Source of the DNA: Paenibacillus typhae
GTDB taxonomy: Bacteria > Bacillota > Bacilli > Paenibacillales > Paenibacillaceae
Assembly: GCF_900099765.1 (NCBI RefSeq)
Contig: NZ_FNDX01000048.1
Coordinates: 1-47,616, forward strand
Direction: 5' to 3'
DNA length: 47,616 bases
Shown: in pieces, positions 30,637-38,848 of the stretch
Position numbering within the stretch: the first letter of the stretch is position 1
Layout of the letters: each line of letters opens with the position of its first letter
Translations under genes and position numbers: made by a program
Notes under the pieces: model-generated
The model's input: only the letters and a program-made list of their open reading frames with translations
Database searches by the model: none
What the model was told of the DNA's origin: nothing

Positions 30637-31678
30637 AGTCAAATATTTTGAGGTAATCCGGACGGCGGCGGTCATACTGATTGCGCTGGCCATCGCCTTT
30701 ATTATTATTTCACTGGTCAGCGACCAGCCGCTCAAGACGATCGGTATTTTTCTGTGGGAGCCTATTTCCACCAAGGGGCATATCGGCAACGTGATTGAAA
30801 TGGCGATTCCTCTGATGTTCACCGGTCTTGCCGTGTCCCTGCTGTTCCGGGCCAATATGTTCAATCTCGGGGCAGAAGGTATCTTCTATTTCTCTGGCGT
30901 AGTAGCTTCTGTACTGGCCATTCATCTGAGCCTGAACAGCTGGTTTCATCCGGTCGTAGCGATTGCGGCGGGCTCCATTGTCGGAGCGCTGCTGTCGGCG
31001 ATTCCCGGTATTCTCAAGGCCAAGTGGAATGCCAATGAGCTAGTAACATCTTTGATGTTCAACAACATTTTGTTCGGAGTCGGACTCTATCTGCTTAATT
31101 ATCATCTGCGTGATGCGAAGGCTTTTGCCAATGTATCCTACAAGTTTCAAGAGACAGCCCAGCTGAGCAAAATCTTCACCGGCACACGTATCCACACCGG
31201 ACTGATTATTGTACTCGTGATGATCGTCCTGGCCCACCTGTTCCTGTACCGGACCAAATGGGGCTATGAGCTGCGGATGACCGGGGTGAACCGTGATTTT
31301 GCCCGTTACTCAGGAATGAAGACTGCGAAAGTAATTATTCTGGTCCATCTGATCGCCGGCTTTATCGCCGGGATGGGCGGTTCAGTGGAAGTGCTGGGAA
31401 TGTACAACCGGTTTCAGTGGGCATCTCTGCCCGGGTATGGTCTTGACGGTGCGCTGGTAGCGATGCTGGCCAAAAACAACCCGCTGTCCGTTATCGGCTC
31501 AGCCCTGTTCCTGGCTTATATCCGCATCGGTGCCGATATGATGGCCCGTCTGTCGGATGTACCCTCCGAGATGATCTCGATCATCCAGGCGGTTATTATC
31601 CTGCTGATCTCCGCGGAGCAATTCCTGAAATTCTGGAAAAACCGGATGCTGCTGAAGGAGGCGAAAGCGAACGCATGA
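30629..31678 (+). CDS. Nucleoside ABC transporter permease 1 (NupP/YufP-like)
   Basis: A 349-residue integral membrane protein with about nine hydrophobic segments. Family features include FTGLAVSLLFRANMFNLGAE, LVTSLMFNNILFGVGLYLLN and ELRMTGVNRDFARYSGM. It forms the translocation path together with the next permease. It starts eight bases inside the ATPase gene and overlaps the next gene by four bases. Confidence 0.95.
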   Translation: MFKVKYFEVIRTAAVILIALAIAFIIISLVSDQPLKTIGIFLWEPISTKGHIGNVIEMAIPLMFTGLAVSLLFRANMFNLGAEGIFYFSGVVASVLAIHLSLNSWFHPVVAIAAGSIVGALLSAIPGILKAKWNANELVTSLMFNNILFGVGLYLLNYHLRDAKAFANVSYKFQETAQLSKIFTGTRIHTGLIIVLVMIVLAHLFLYRTKWGYELRMTGVNRDFARYSGMKTAKVIILVHLIAGFIAGMGGSVEVLGMYNRFQWASLPGYGLDGALVAMLAKNNPLSVIGSALFLAYIRIGADMMARLSDVPSEMISIIQAVIILLISAEQFLKFWKNRMLLKEAKANA

Positions 31679-32613
31679 ACAGTCTGCTGAACGTTATTTT
31701 TACGACGGACTTTGCCTTTTCGCTGCTGCGTGTAACCACGCCGATTCTGTTCGCCGCGCTGGGGGCGCTGATCTCCAACCGGGCCGGCATTATCAATATC
31801 GGGATGGAAGGGATCATGCTGGTGTCGGCCCTGGCCGGCGTCATTGTCAGCGCTTATACCCAGAGTGCGTGGGTTGGACTGCTTGGCGCAGTATTATCGG
31901 GAACGCTGATCGCAGGGATACTGGCCTTTTTCACCCTTAAATTCAAGACGCATATTATTCTCGGCGGGGTAGCGATCAACATGTTCGCCTCGGGCGGTAC
32001 CGTATTCATCCTGTATCTGCTGAGCGGGGACAAGGGCTCCTCAACGTCGCTTGCGAGCAAGGTGCTGCCAAGTGTTCAGATTCCGCTGATCAAAGATATT
32101 CCCGTGCTTGGACCGATTCTGTCCGGTCACCACATTCTGACTTACGTCTCCATTCTGGCCGTACTGGCCGTGTATTATCTGCTGAACCGGACACCGCTTG
32201 GACTGCGTATCCGTTCAGTCGGCGAGAACCCGCATGCCGCCCAGTCGGTCGGGGTCAGTGTAGTCAAAATCCAATATACCGCGCTGCTGCTCAGCGGATT
32301 TTTTGCCAGCCTGGGCGGGGCTTACATGTCCATGGGTTATCTGTCGCTGTTCACGCGTGATATGATCGCCGGCCGTGGCTGGATCGCGATTGCCGCAGAA
32401 TCCATGGGCCGCAGCACGACCATCGGAACGGCGCTGACTTCCCTGCTGTTCGGGGCGGCGGATGCATTGTCCAATGCGCTCCAGGTGCTGAAAATTCCGG
32501 CTGAGCTGATTGCTACGCTGCCTTATGTGGCCACTGTAATCGGTCTGCTGATCTATGCGGTCTCTGAGACCCGGAAGAAGAACAAGAAGGTTAAGAGTCC
32601 TGTAGCAAAGTAG
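31675..32613 (+). CDS. Nucleoside ABC transporter permease 2 (NupQ/YufQ-like)
   Basis: A 312-residue integral membrane protein, second permease of the nucleoside importer. Diagnostic stretches are FAALGALISNRAGIINIGME near the N-terminus, LGLRIRSVGENPHAAQSVG and GYLSLFTRDMIAGRGWIAIA. The ATGA overlap with the previous gene indicates coupling. The nucleoside hydrolase follows after a gap that contains a structured repeat. Confidence 0.95.
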   Translation: MNSLLNVIFTTDFAFSLLRVTTPILFAALGALISNRAGIINIGMEGIMLVSALAGVIVSAYTQSAWVGLLGAVLSGTLIAGILAFFTLKFKTHIILGGVAINMFASGGTVFILYLLSGDKGSSTSLASKVLPSVQIPLIKDIPVLGPILSGHHILTYVSILAVLAVYYLLNRTPLGLRIRSVGENPHAAQSVGVSVVKIQYTALLLSGFFASLGGAYMSMGYLSLFTRDMIAGRGWIAIAAESMGRSTTIGTALTSLLFGAADALSNALQVLKIPAELIATLPYVATVIGLLIYAVSETRKKNKKVKSPVAK

Positions 32614-32670
32614 CGGGGGGCTGCTAATATAATTGAACTTGGATCTTAGAATTAAGGGGGCAGTGGCGGA

Positions 32671-32794
32671 GGGGAATTTTGGAACTGGAGGAGCGGTAGC
32701 GACCGCCTTTGTCTGTGGATTTCAACCGCGAAAAGCCGGTTAAATCAAGAAATCTGCAGACAACAGCGGCCGGAAGTCCAAACATTCTCTGGAG
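32671..32794 (+). repeat. Dispersed structured repeat, copy 2
   Basis: The same 124-bp element as at 13244-13367, inverted. The core stem 32710-32723 with 32749-32762 is 14 bp with two G-T pairs. Compared with copy 1, three pairs in the stem differ on both strands so that pairing is kept. An outer GCGGT/ACCGC hairpin and an inner AACCG/CGGTT hairpin are also present. It lies between the permease and nucleoside hydrolase genes. Confidence 0.8.
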
Positions 32795-32865
32795 TCACGC
32801 AAATCCCAAAATAGAAAAATACAAGTTCATTGACTGCTGAGAAAGACATAAGGGGGAGAACGACA

Positions 32866-33825
32866 ATGCCAAGACCCATAATAATTGACTGTGATCCGGG
32901 GCACGATGACGCGATTGCGATACTGCTGGCGCTGGCCCATCCGGAGGAGCTGGAAATCCGGGGCATTACAACGGTAGGCGGCAACCAGATTCTTGATAAA
33001 ATAACGGATAACGCCCTGAAGGTGCTGAGCTTTGTTAATGCGGATATCCCTGTTGCCAAAGGGGCAAAGGGACCGCTGTTCGGCAAGCTGGTGACGGGAG
33101 AGGAAGCACACGGGGAATCGGGTATGGACGGCCCGGTGCTGCCGGCCAGCAAGTTTAAGCCGGTGGATCAAGGCGCGGTAGAGTTCATGCTCGAAATTAT
33201 CCGTGCGTCCGAGGAAAAGATTACACTGGTGCCGATGGCACCGTTAACCAATATTGCGCTGTTAATCACCGCTTACCCTGAGGTAAAGGACAAGATTAAG
33301 GAAATCTCGCTGATGGGCGGGGGGCTGGCTTACGGGAATGTGACCAGCACGGCTGAGTTCAATATTTTTGTAGACCCGGAAGCTGCGCGGATCGTTTATG
33401 AATCAGGTATTCCGATTGTGATGAGCGGTCTGGATGTGACGGATAAGGCGGCGATTTTTGAGGAGGAAATCCTTGAATTGAAGCAGAAGGGCCCTGTATC
33501 CGTAATGGTCGGGGAACTGCTGGATTTCTACTCGATCTATGGTAAAAAGATGGGCTATGTCGGCAACGCGCTGCATGATCCATGCGCCGTAGCCTGGCTG
33601 CTGCATCCGGAGCTGTTCGAGTCGGAGCATCTCTATGTGACGGTGGAAACGGAAGGCAAGCTGACCCGCGGCATGACCGTGGCTGACCGCAGAAAGAAGC
33701 CGGACCGCCAGCCGAACGTGCAGGTGCTGACCGGTGTTGACCGTGAGGCGTTCATGAAGCTGCTGTTCGATTCACTGGAACGGCTGGACCGGGAGCTGCT
33801 GGCGGCAGCCGGGGAAAACAGCTGA
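32866..33825 (+). CDS. Inosine-uridine type nucleoside hydrolase
   Basis: A 319-residue calcium-dependent N-ribosidase that splits nucleosides into free base and ribose. The N-terminal metal motif IIDCDPGHDDA (D8, D10, D14, D15) is perfect. ITTVGGNQ, VPMAPLTNIALLI, SLMGGG, EFNIFVDPEAA and the second metal Asp in HDPCAVAWLL follow in family order. The ATG at 32866 follows AGGGGGAGAA. It overlaps the next gene by one base (TGATG). It acts on what the upstream importer brings in. Confidence 0.95.
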   Translation: MPRPIIIDCDPGHDDAIAILLALAHPEELEIRGITTVGGNQILDKITDNALKVLSFVNADIPVAKGAKGPLFGKLVTGEEAHGESGMDGPVLPASKFKPVDQGAVEFMLEIIRASEEKITLVPMAPLTNIALLITAYPEVKDKIKEISLMGGGLAYGNVTSTAEFNIFVDPEAARIVYESGIPIVMSGLDVTDKAAIFEEEILELKQKGPVSVMVGELLDFYSIYGKKMGYVGNALHDPCAVAWLLHPELFESEHLYVTVETEGKLTRGMTVADRRKKPDRQPNVQVLTGVDREAFMKLLFDSLERLDRELLAAAGENS

Positions 33826-35219
33826 TGGCCGGCTGGGAGAATCTGCAGGAGACAGTAAAGTTCGAGCTGCAGCAGCGGAATGAGGAAGGCTGCCGGACGG
33901 ACGGAATCGCTGAGAAGCTGGCTGCTGCAGGAACCGATGAAGGCAGGCTGATGGAGGTCTACCGCGAACTTATGGAGCTTCAGGTAGCGGACGATTTCCC
34001 GTATCAGGAGCCTTCGGGACTTGAGGAAATTCGCGCTCTGCGGCCGGAGGGGCCGCGCAGACTTGCCCCTTCGTGGACGCCTGAGCAGTGGCGGGACAAG
34101 TTCCGCGGGGCGTGGCTCGGCAGAAGCATCGGCTGTGCGCTCGGCAAGCCGCTGGAGCATTGGGATTATCTGTACGGCAAGGACGGACGTCCGGGCTGGG
34201 AGAATATCGAGCTCTGGTTCCAGGGCGCAGATGCCTGGCCGATTAAAGGCTATACGCCAGATAACTCCAGGGCGGAAGCGGAGTACGGGCTGGGTCTTAG
34301 CGCCTGGTCCTTCACCAGTACCCGGGAGAAGATCAGCTTCATGGAGAGTGACGATGATCTCCGTTACACGGTCCTAGGGCTGCTGCTGCTGGAGCAAAAG
34401 GGACTGGACTGGGATGCCTGGGATATAGGCAAGCTGTGGCACGGGAACCTGACCTATGCGCAGGTGTGTACCGCGGAGACGCAGACGTACATGAATTTTG
34501 CGGCTGAAACCTCCCATATGCATAAGGAGAAGCCGGCTGACTGGCAGCAGCGTCTGGAACGGGTACGGATGCATCTTAATCCGTACCGCGAATGGATCGG
34601 TGCAGCGATCCGGGCAGACGGGCTGGCCTACGGCGCCGCCGGCCAGCCGGAGCTGGCTGCGGAGCTGGGCTGGCGCGATGCGTCGTTCTCCCATGTGAAG
34701 AACGGAATCTATGGCGAAATGTTCAATGCAGCCATGATCTCGGCCGCCTTCGCCGAGCAGGACAACGAGCGGATTCTGGAGATTGGACTCAGCGAGGTTC
34801 CGGCTAAAAGCCGGCTTGCCGAAGCGGTGCTCCAGGGAATCGAAATTGCCCGGTCGGCCAAGAGTGAACGCGAGCTGGTCAGCCGCATCTGGGACAAGTT
34901 CAGCCACTATGACCCGGTGCATACGGTTAATAATGCTGCGCTTGTTGCCGCGTCGCTGGTTTATGGCGGCAATGATTTCGAGAAGGCGGTGGTTACCTCC
35001 GTCTACGGCGGAATGGACACGGACTGCAACGGAGCTACAGTCGGCTCCATTATGGGGGCTAAGCTGGGTGCAAGCCAGCTGCCGGCAAGCTGGACGGACC
35101 CGCTGAACGATACGCTGTACGCGGATCTGCCGGGCTTCCATCCGATTACGATTTCGGCTTGTGCGGAGCGGAGCTACCAGGTATTTCGGAAGCTGCGCGG
35201 GGAGCCAGGACTGGTGTAA
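33825..35219 (+). CDS. ADP-ribosylglycohydrolase-family protein
   Basis: A 464-residue member of the ADP-ribosylglycohydrolase fold, which cleaves N- or O-glycosidic bonds of ADP-ribose and related ribosides using two magnesium ions. Metal-site motifs are SDDDLRYTVLGLLLLE in the first half and VYGGMDTDCNGATVGSIMGA near the C-terminus, with KFRGAWLGRSIGCALGKPLE before them. An extra N-terminal segment of about 80 residues precedes the core. One-base overlap with the nucleoside hydrolase implies a joint role, perhaps hydrolysis of a second kind of riboside. The actual substrate is unknown. Confidence 0.88.
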   Translation: MAGWENLQETVKFELQQRNEEGCRTDGIAEKLAAAGTDEGRLMEVYRELMELQVADDFPYQEPSGLEEIRALRPEGPRRLAPSWTPEQWRDKFRGAWLGRSIGCALGKPLEHWDYLYGKDGRPGWENIELWFQGADAWPIKGYTPDNSRAEAEYGLGLSAWSFTSTREKISFMESDDDLRYTVLGLLLLEQKGLDWDAWDIGKLWHGNLTYAQVCTAETQTYMNFAAETSHMHKEKPADWQQRLERVRMHLNPYREWIGAAIRADGLAYGAAGQPELAAELGWRDASFSHVKNGIYGEMFNAAMISAAFAEQDNERILEIGLSEVPAKSRLAEAVLQGIEIARSAKSERELVSRIWDKFSHYDPVHTVNNAALVAASLVYGGNDFEKAVVTSVYGGMDTDCNGATVGSIMGAKLGASQLPASWTDPLNDTLYADLPGFHPITISACAERSYQVFRKLRGEPGLV

Positions 35220-35253
35220 GCTGCCTTTATATTTATATAAATCTTATAAGAAT

Positions 35254-35310
35254 CGCTCTTTGCGAGCAGGTGACGCTGTAGTGTCCCTTCCGGCAAAGAG
35301 CGTTTTTTTT
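35254..35310 (+). terminator. Rho-independent terminator of the nucleoside locus
   Basis: CGCTCTTTGC (35254-35263) pairs perfectly with GCAAAGAGCG (35293-35302), followed by eight T. It ends the transcript that includes the nucleoside hydrolase pair. Confidence 0.9.
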
Positions 35311-35377
35311 ATGGCCGGGCTGGCAGGCTGGCGCCTATCCCCGAATAAAATAACAACGGAAATATGTCACAGAAATA

Positions 35378-35404
35378 TTGAACTATGTTAGCATAATCTA
35401 TAGT
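35378..35404 (+). promoter_or_regulatory. Candidate promoter of the two-component genes
   Basis: TTGAAC (35378-35383) and TATAGT (35399-35404) are separated by only 15 bp, shorter than ideal. No better pair is visible between the terminator at 35310 and the start at 35466. Confidence 0.35.
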
Positions 35405-35465
35405 TATTTGGTTGGGCAGTTAAGTGAAATTTGCTCACAGAATCAATGGGGGAGGGATGCGGTTC

Positions 35466-37007
35466 ATGCTGAAGGCAATTATTGTGGATGATGAGCCATG
35501 GGTGCTGGAAGGGCTGCGGACAATGGTGGACTGGGCAAAGTACGGCTTCGAGCTGTGCGGTGAAGCCATGAATGGGCCGGATGCGCTGCGAATGATTGAG
35601 CGTTATCAGCCTGATCTTGTACTGACCGATATTAATATGCCGGTCTTAAGCGGGCTGGAGCTGATTTCAAGAGTAAATGGAACGATGGCAAGGCCGCCCC
35701 GGTTTATTATTTTGAGCGGATACGACGATTTCCAGTACGCCAGAACGGCCCTGCGCGAGCGCGTGGAGCAATATTTGCTCAAGCCGGTCGATGAGGAGGA
35801 ACTGGAACTTCTCCTGAGCCAGCTCAGCCTTTTAATACAAAGTGAAATCGCTTCCAAGGATGAGCGCCAAAAAAAGCAGTCGCTCATTATCGGCGGCATG
35901 CTAAGCCGTCTGATTCTGGGGGAGAACGAGGAAGACTTACGCATGATGGCCGCTAACCTGATGAAGCTTACCGGAGATACAGAATTGCTGGGCATTCTGA
36001 TGGAGCCGCCTGCAGCAGCGGCACATCTGGATGCGGTGGAATCTTTCTTCACACCGGAATTGGTGTACAACAGCTTCCAGGACAGTGCCGGGCGGACCGG
36101 TCTGCTGCTGCAGTCAGCAGGCCTCTCAAGGGAAAGTCTGAAGGACGGTGCCCGGCGGCTTCAGCTGGAGCTAACGGGGCTGCTGCAGCAGCCGGTAACG
36201 GTAATGGTCACTGACCGGATGACAGGTATTGATTCTCTAAAGGACATTTATCTGCAGCTGCTGGAAATGTGGAAGCTCAGGTTCGGCAAAGAGCAGGGCG
36301 GGGTGTTCTTCCATTGTGATTTCAAGAAATGCGGTACAGAGGCAAGCTGGGAGCAGACGGCTTTTGCCAAGCTGCCGGAAAAGGTAATGGCCGGTGATCC
36401 GGAGGGGATTGAATCTTGTGTACAGGATATCTTCATGTCCTATGCCCGGCAATTGTCTGCTGTGGAAGCTGTTCAGGCCGGCATAGCCCATCTGGAAATG
36501 ACCCTGTGCCGGCTGGTGGCAGAGCATAACGGAGAACCCGGCACCATGATGAACGGGCACCAGGCAAAATACGGGAGTCTGGGAGAGCTCGGTGATTACT
36601 CCCGGTTAAGCCTTTATGTAAGCGGTCTCTGTAAAACGGCGGCGGATTATCTGGCACAGCTGCAGGAGGCAAATGAGGGTAACACCATCTATAATGTCAT
36701 CCGGTATGTGGATCAGGAGTTCCGCAGCAAGCTGCAGCTTCAGGAGCTGGCCCGGCAGTTTCATATGAACCCGGCCTACCTGGGCCAGCTATTCCGCAAA
36801 GAGACCGGACGCAGCTTCAGCGAATATTTGAATGTTAAACGAATTGAAGCGGCCAAGGCGCTGCTGAAGCGGACGGAGCTGAAAATTTCCGATGTCGCTG
36901 CACAGGTCGGCTTCAGCAACACGGATTATTTTATCGATAAATTCAAGGGAATCACGGGTATTCTGCCCTCTGTCTACAAGAACTCTGACCACAGCAAGCA
37001 GCTCTAG
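35466..37007 (+). CDS. YesN-type response regulator with AraC output domain
   Basis: A 513-residue cytoplasmic regulator. The receiver domain (1-120) has the acidic pocket D8-D9 and phosphoacceptor D55 in LVLTDINMP, with K105 in YLLKPVDEEEL. The middle part is a poorly conserved linker. The C-terminal AraC domain shows LQELARQFHMNPAYLGQLFR and ISDVAAQVGFSNTDYFIDKF. The ATG at 35466 follows GGGGGAGGG by nine bases. It is encoded just before a YesM-type kinase, with a second response regulator after the kinase. Confidence 0.94.
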   Translation: MLKAIIVDDEPWVLEGLRTMVDWAKYGFELCGEAMNGPDALRMIERYQPDLVLTDINMPVLSGLELISRVNGTMARPPRFIILSGYDDFQYARTALRERVEQYLLKPVDEEELELLLSQLSLLIQSEIASKDERQKKQSLIIGGMLSRLILGENEEDLRMMAANLMKLTGDTELLGILMEPPAAAAHLDAVESFFTPELVYNSFQDSAGRTGLLLQSAGLSRESLKDGARRLQLELTGLLQQPVTVMVTDRMTGIDSLKDIYLQLLEMWKLRFGKEQGGVFFHCDFKKCGTEASWEQTAFAKLPEKVMAGDPEGIESCVQDIFMSYARQLSAVEAVQAGIAHLEMTLCRLVAEHNGEPGTMMNGHQAKYGSLGELGDYSRLSLYVSGLCKTAADYLAQLQEANEGNTIYNVIRYVDQEFRSKLQLQELARQFHMNPAYLGQLFRKETGRSFSEYLNVKRIEAAKALLKRTELKISDVAAQVGFSNTDYFIDKFKGITGILPSVYKNSDHSKQL

Positions 37008-37027
37008 GAAAGCCGGGTGCACAATCC

Positions 37028-38848
37028 ATGCTCAAAAAAAGATTCCGCTTCACCAATATCGTCAACGACATTCCGCTCAATTATAAGTTTTACCTGATCT
37101 ATATCGTCGGCGTGCTTCTGCCTATCATGATTATTAACCTGGTGTTACTGGGCCGGATTACAGATCTGATCAAGTCAAGGGAAGAGCAGAACCTGGAGAT
37201 TTCCCTGGAACGGGCAAGGAAGGATATTCATGACTTCATCGAAGGCGGGGTTGCCGTCAGCTACACCCTGTCCACAGACAAGAACCTGTATGAAATGCTG
37301 GACCGGCCCTATAGGGATTCCATTGATTTTTACGGGGCCTATGATGAGGAGCTGCGTGACCGGCTGAACAGCTATATGCCTGTGAACAACCAGATTGAGC
37401 GGATTACGGTATTTACTGCCAACCAGTCCATTGTATCAGGGGGCAATTATCAGGCTATCAATGCGAAAATCCGGACAAGCGGCTGGTACAGGCAAGCTGA
37501 GTCTTCAAGCAACCAGGTGGTTGTAACCGCCTACCGGATTAGTGAGAACAGCAATACTAACTCGACCACACCGATGCTGAGCATCATTGATTGGATGGAT
37601 CACTACAGTTCGTTTGGCACCTATGAAAAGCTGTCGCGGATCGATCTCGATCTCAGTGAAGTGTACGACATCATTGTCCGGGAAAAGGATTACCTCAGCC
37701 TATATCTTGTCAATGAGCAGAACCAGATCGTCATGTCAGAAGCAAGCGGCTATCAGCATGTAACGGATGAGCCTTACCCGCTGTTTACGCAGCCGGAGGA
37801 CGGGGAACAGGAGGTGCATATCCTGCCTATCGGTACAGCCAACTATCTCAAGGGCTGGCGGATTATCGGCATTACGCAGGGGGAGCGGATTGCCCAGGCC
37901 GTTCTGGATATCCGGCTGTATGCAGCGGTGCTGGCGACCACTGTCACGCTGCTGACTTCGGCTTTTATCTATGTGATGCTGCGCTCCTACAATTACCGGG
38001 TGAAGCGGCTGGCCCGCCATATGCAGAAGGTGAGCAACGAGAAGTTCGAGCTGATCCGGATCGACGAGGGCCGTGATGAGATCGGCGGACTGATTCATAA
38101 TTTCAACAGGATGACCTCGCGGATCAATTCGCTGATTAACGATGTGTACAAGCTGGAAATCCAGAGCAAGAACCTTGAGATGGAGCGGGTACAGGCTGAA
38201 CTGAATTTTCTGCAGAGCCAGATGAATCCGCATTTCCTGTTCAATACGCTGAATGCCATTCTCGTGGTCTGCACCAAGAACAAATATGATGATGTGACGG
38301 ATATTATCAAAAGCCTCTCCAAGCTGCTGCGCAGGCTGCTCCGGTCGAAGGAGGATCTGGTGTCGCTCCAGGAGGAAATGCAGTTTATCGAGATGTATCT
38401 GAAGATCGAGAAATTCAGATTCCGTGACAAATTCGATTACCAATTCGAAATAGAAGAGCAGGCGCTTGCTTACAAAATACCGAAGCTGAGCATGCAGCCT
38501 CTTGTCGAAAATGCCTGCAAGCACGGCCTTCAGGCCATAGAGGGCCTTGGTGTAATCCGGATAAAGGCGGGAGTCCGGGAAGACCGCCTGCAAATTACTA
38601 TTTCAGACAACGGCAAGGGCATGGAGACGGCGAAGCTAAAGGAGCTGCTGAACAATATCCGCACTGAGGATTCCTCCAGCCTGAATATCGGAATGCGCAA
38701 CGTATACCGCAGACTGGAGCTGTATTATGCCGATCAGGTGACCTTTGAGATGATAAGTACGCCGGATGAAGGGACAGCGGTTTCGTTCGGAATACCGCTG
38801 AAGCTGCTGGAGAGGATTCATTCGTCCGGAGGTGAGGGGAAGCAGTGA
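37028..38848 (+). CDS. YesM-type sensor histidine kinase
   Basis: A 606-residue membrane kinase. A first transmembrane segment (about 18-40) and a second (about 295-320) flank an extracellular Cache-like sensor. A HAMP segment (VKRLARHMQKVSNEKFELIR) leads to the kinase part, with the phospho-His H402 in QMNPHFLFNTLNAI and ATPase motifs PLVENACKHG and DNGKGM. Such kinases sense extracellular oligosaccharide status and phosphorylate YesN-type regulators. It overlaps the second response regulator by four bases. Its likely target is the transporter and xylanase genes downstream. Confidence 0.95.
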   Translation: MLKKRFRFTNIVNDIPLNYKFYLIYIVGVLLPIMIINLVLLGRITDLIKSREEQNLEISLERARKDIHDFIEGGVAVSYTLSTDKNLYEMLDRPYRDSIDFYGAYDEELRDRLNSYMPVNNQIERITVFTANQSIVSGGNYQAINAKIRTSGWYRQAESSSNQVVVTAYRISENSNTNSTTPMLSIIDWMDHYSSFGTYEKLSRIDLDLSEVYDIIVREKDYLSLYLVNEQNQIVMSEASGYQHVTDEPYPLFTQPEDGEQEVHILPIGTANYLKGWRIIGITQGERIAQAVLDIRLYAAVLATTVTLLTSAFIYVMLRSYNYRVKRLARHMQKVSNEKFELIRIDEGRDEIGGLIHNFNRMTSRINSLINDVYKLEIQSKNLEMERVQAELNFLQSQMNPHFLFNTLNAILVVCTKNKYDDVTDIIKSLSKLLRRLLRSKEDLVSLQEEMQFIEMYLKIEKFRFRDKFDYQFEIEEQALAYKIPKLSMQPLVENACKHGLQAIEGLGVIRIKAGVREDRLQITISDNGKGMETAKLKELLNNIRTEDSSSLNIGMRNVYRRLELYYADQVTFEMISTPDEGTAVSFGIPLKLLERIHSSGGEGKQ

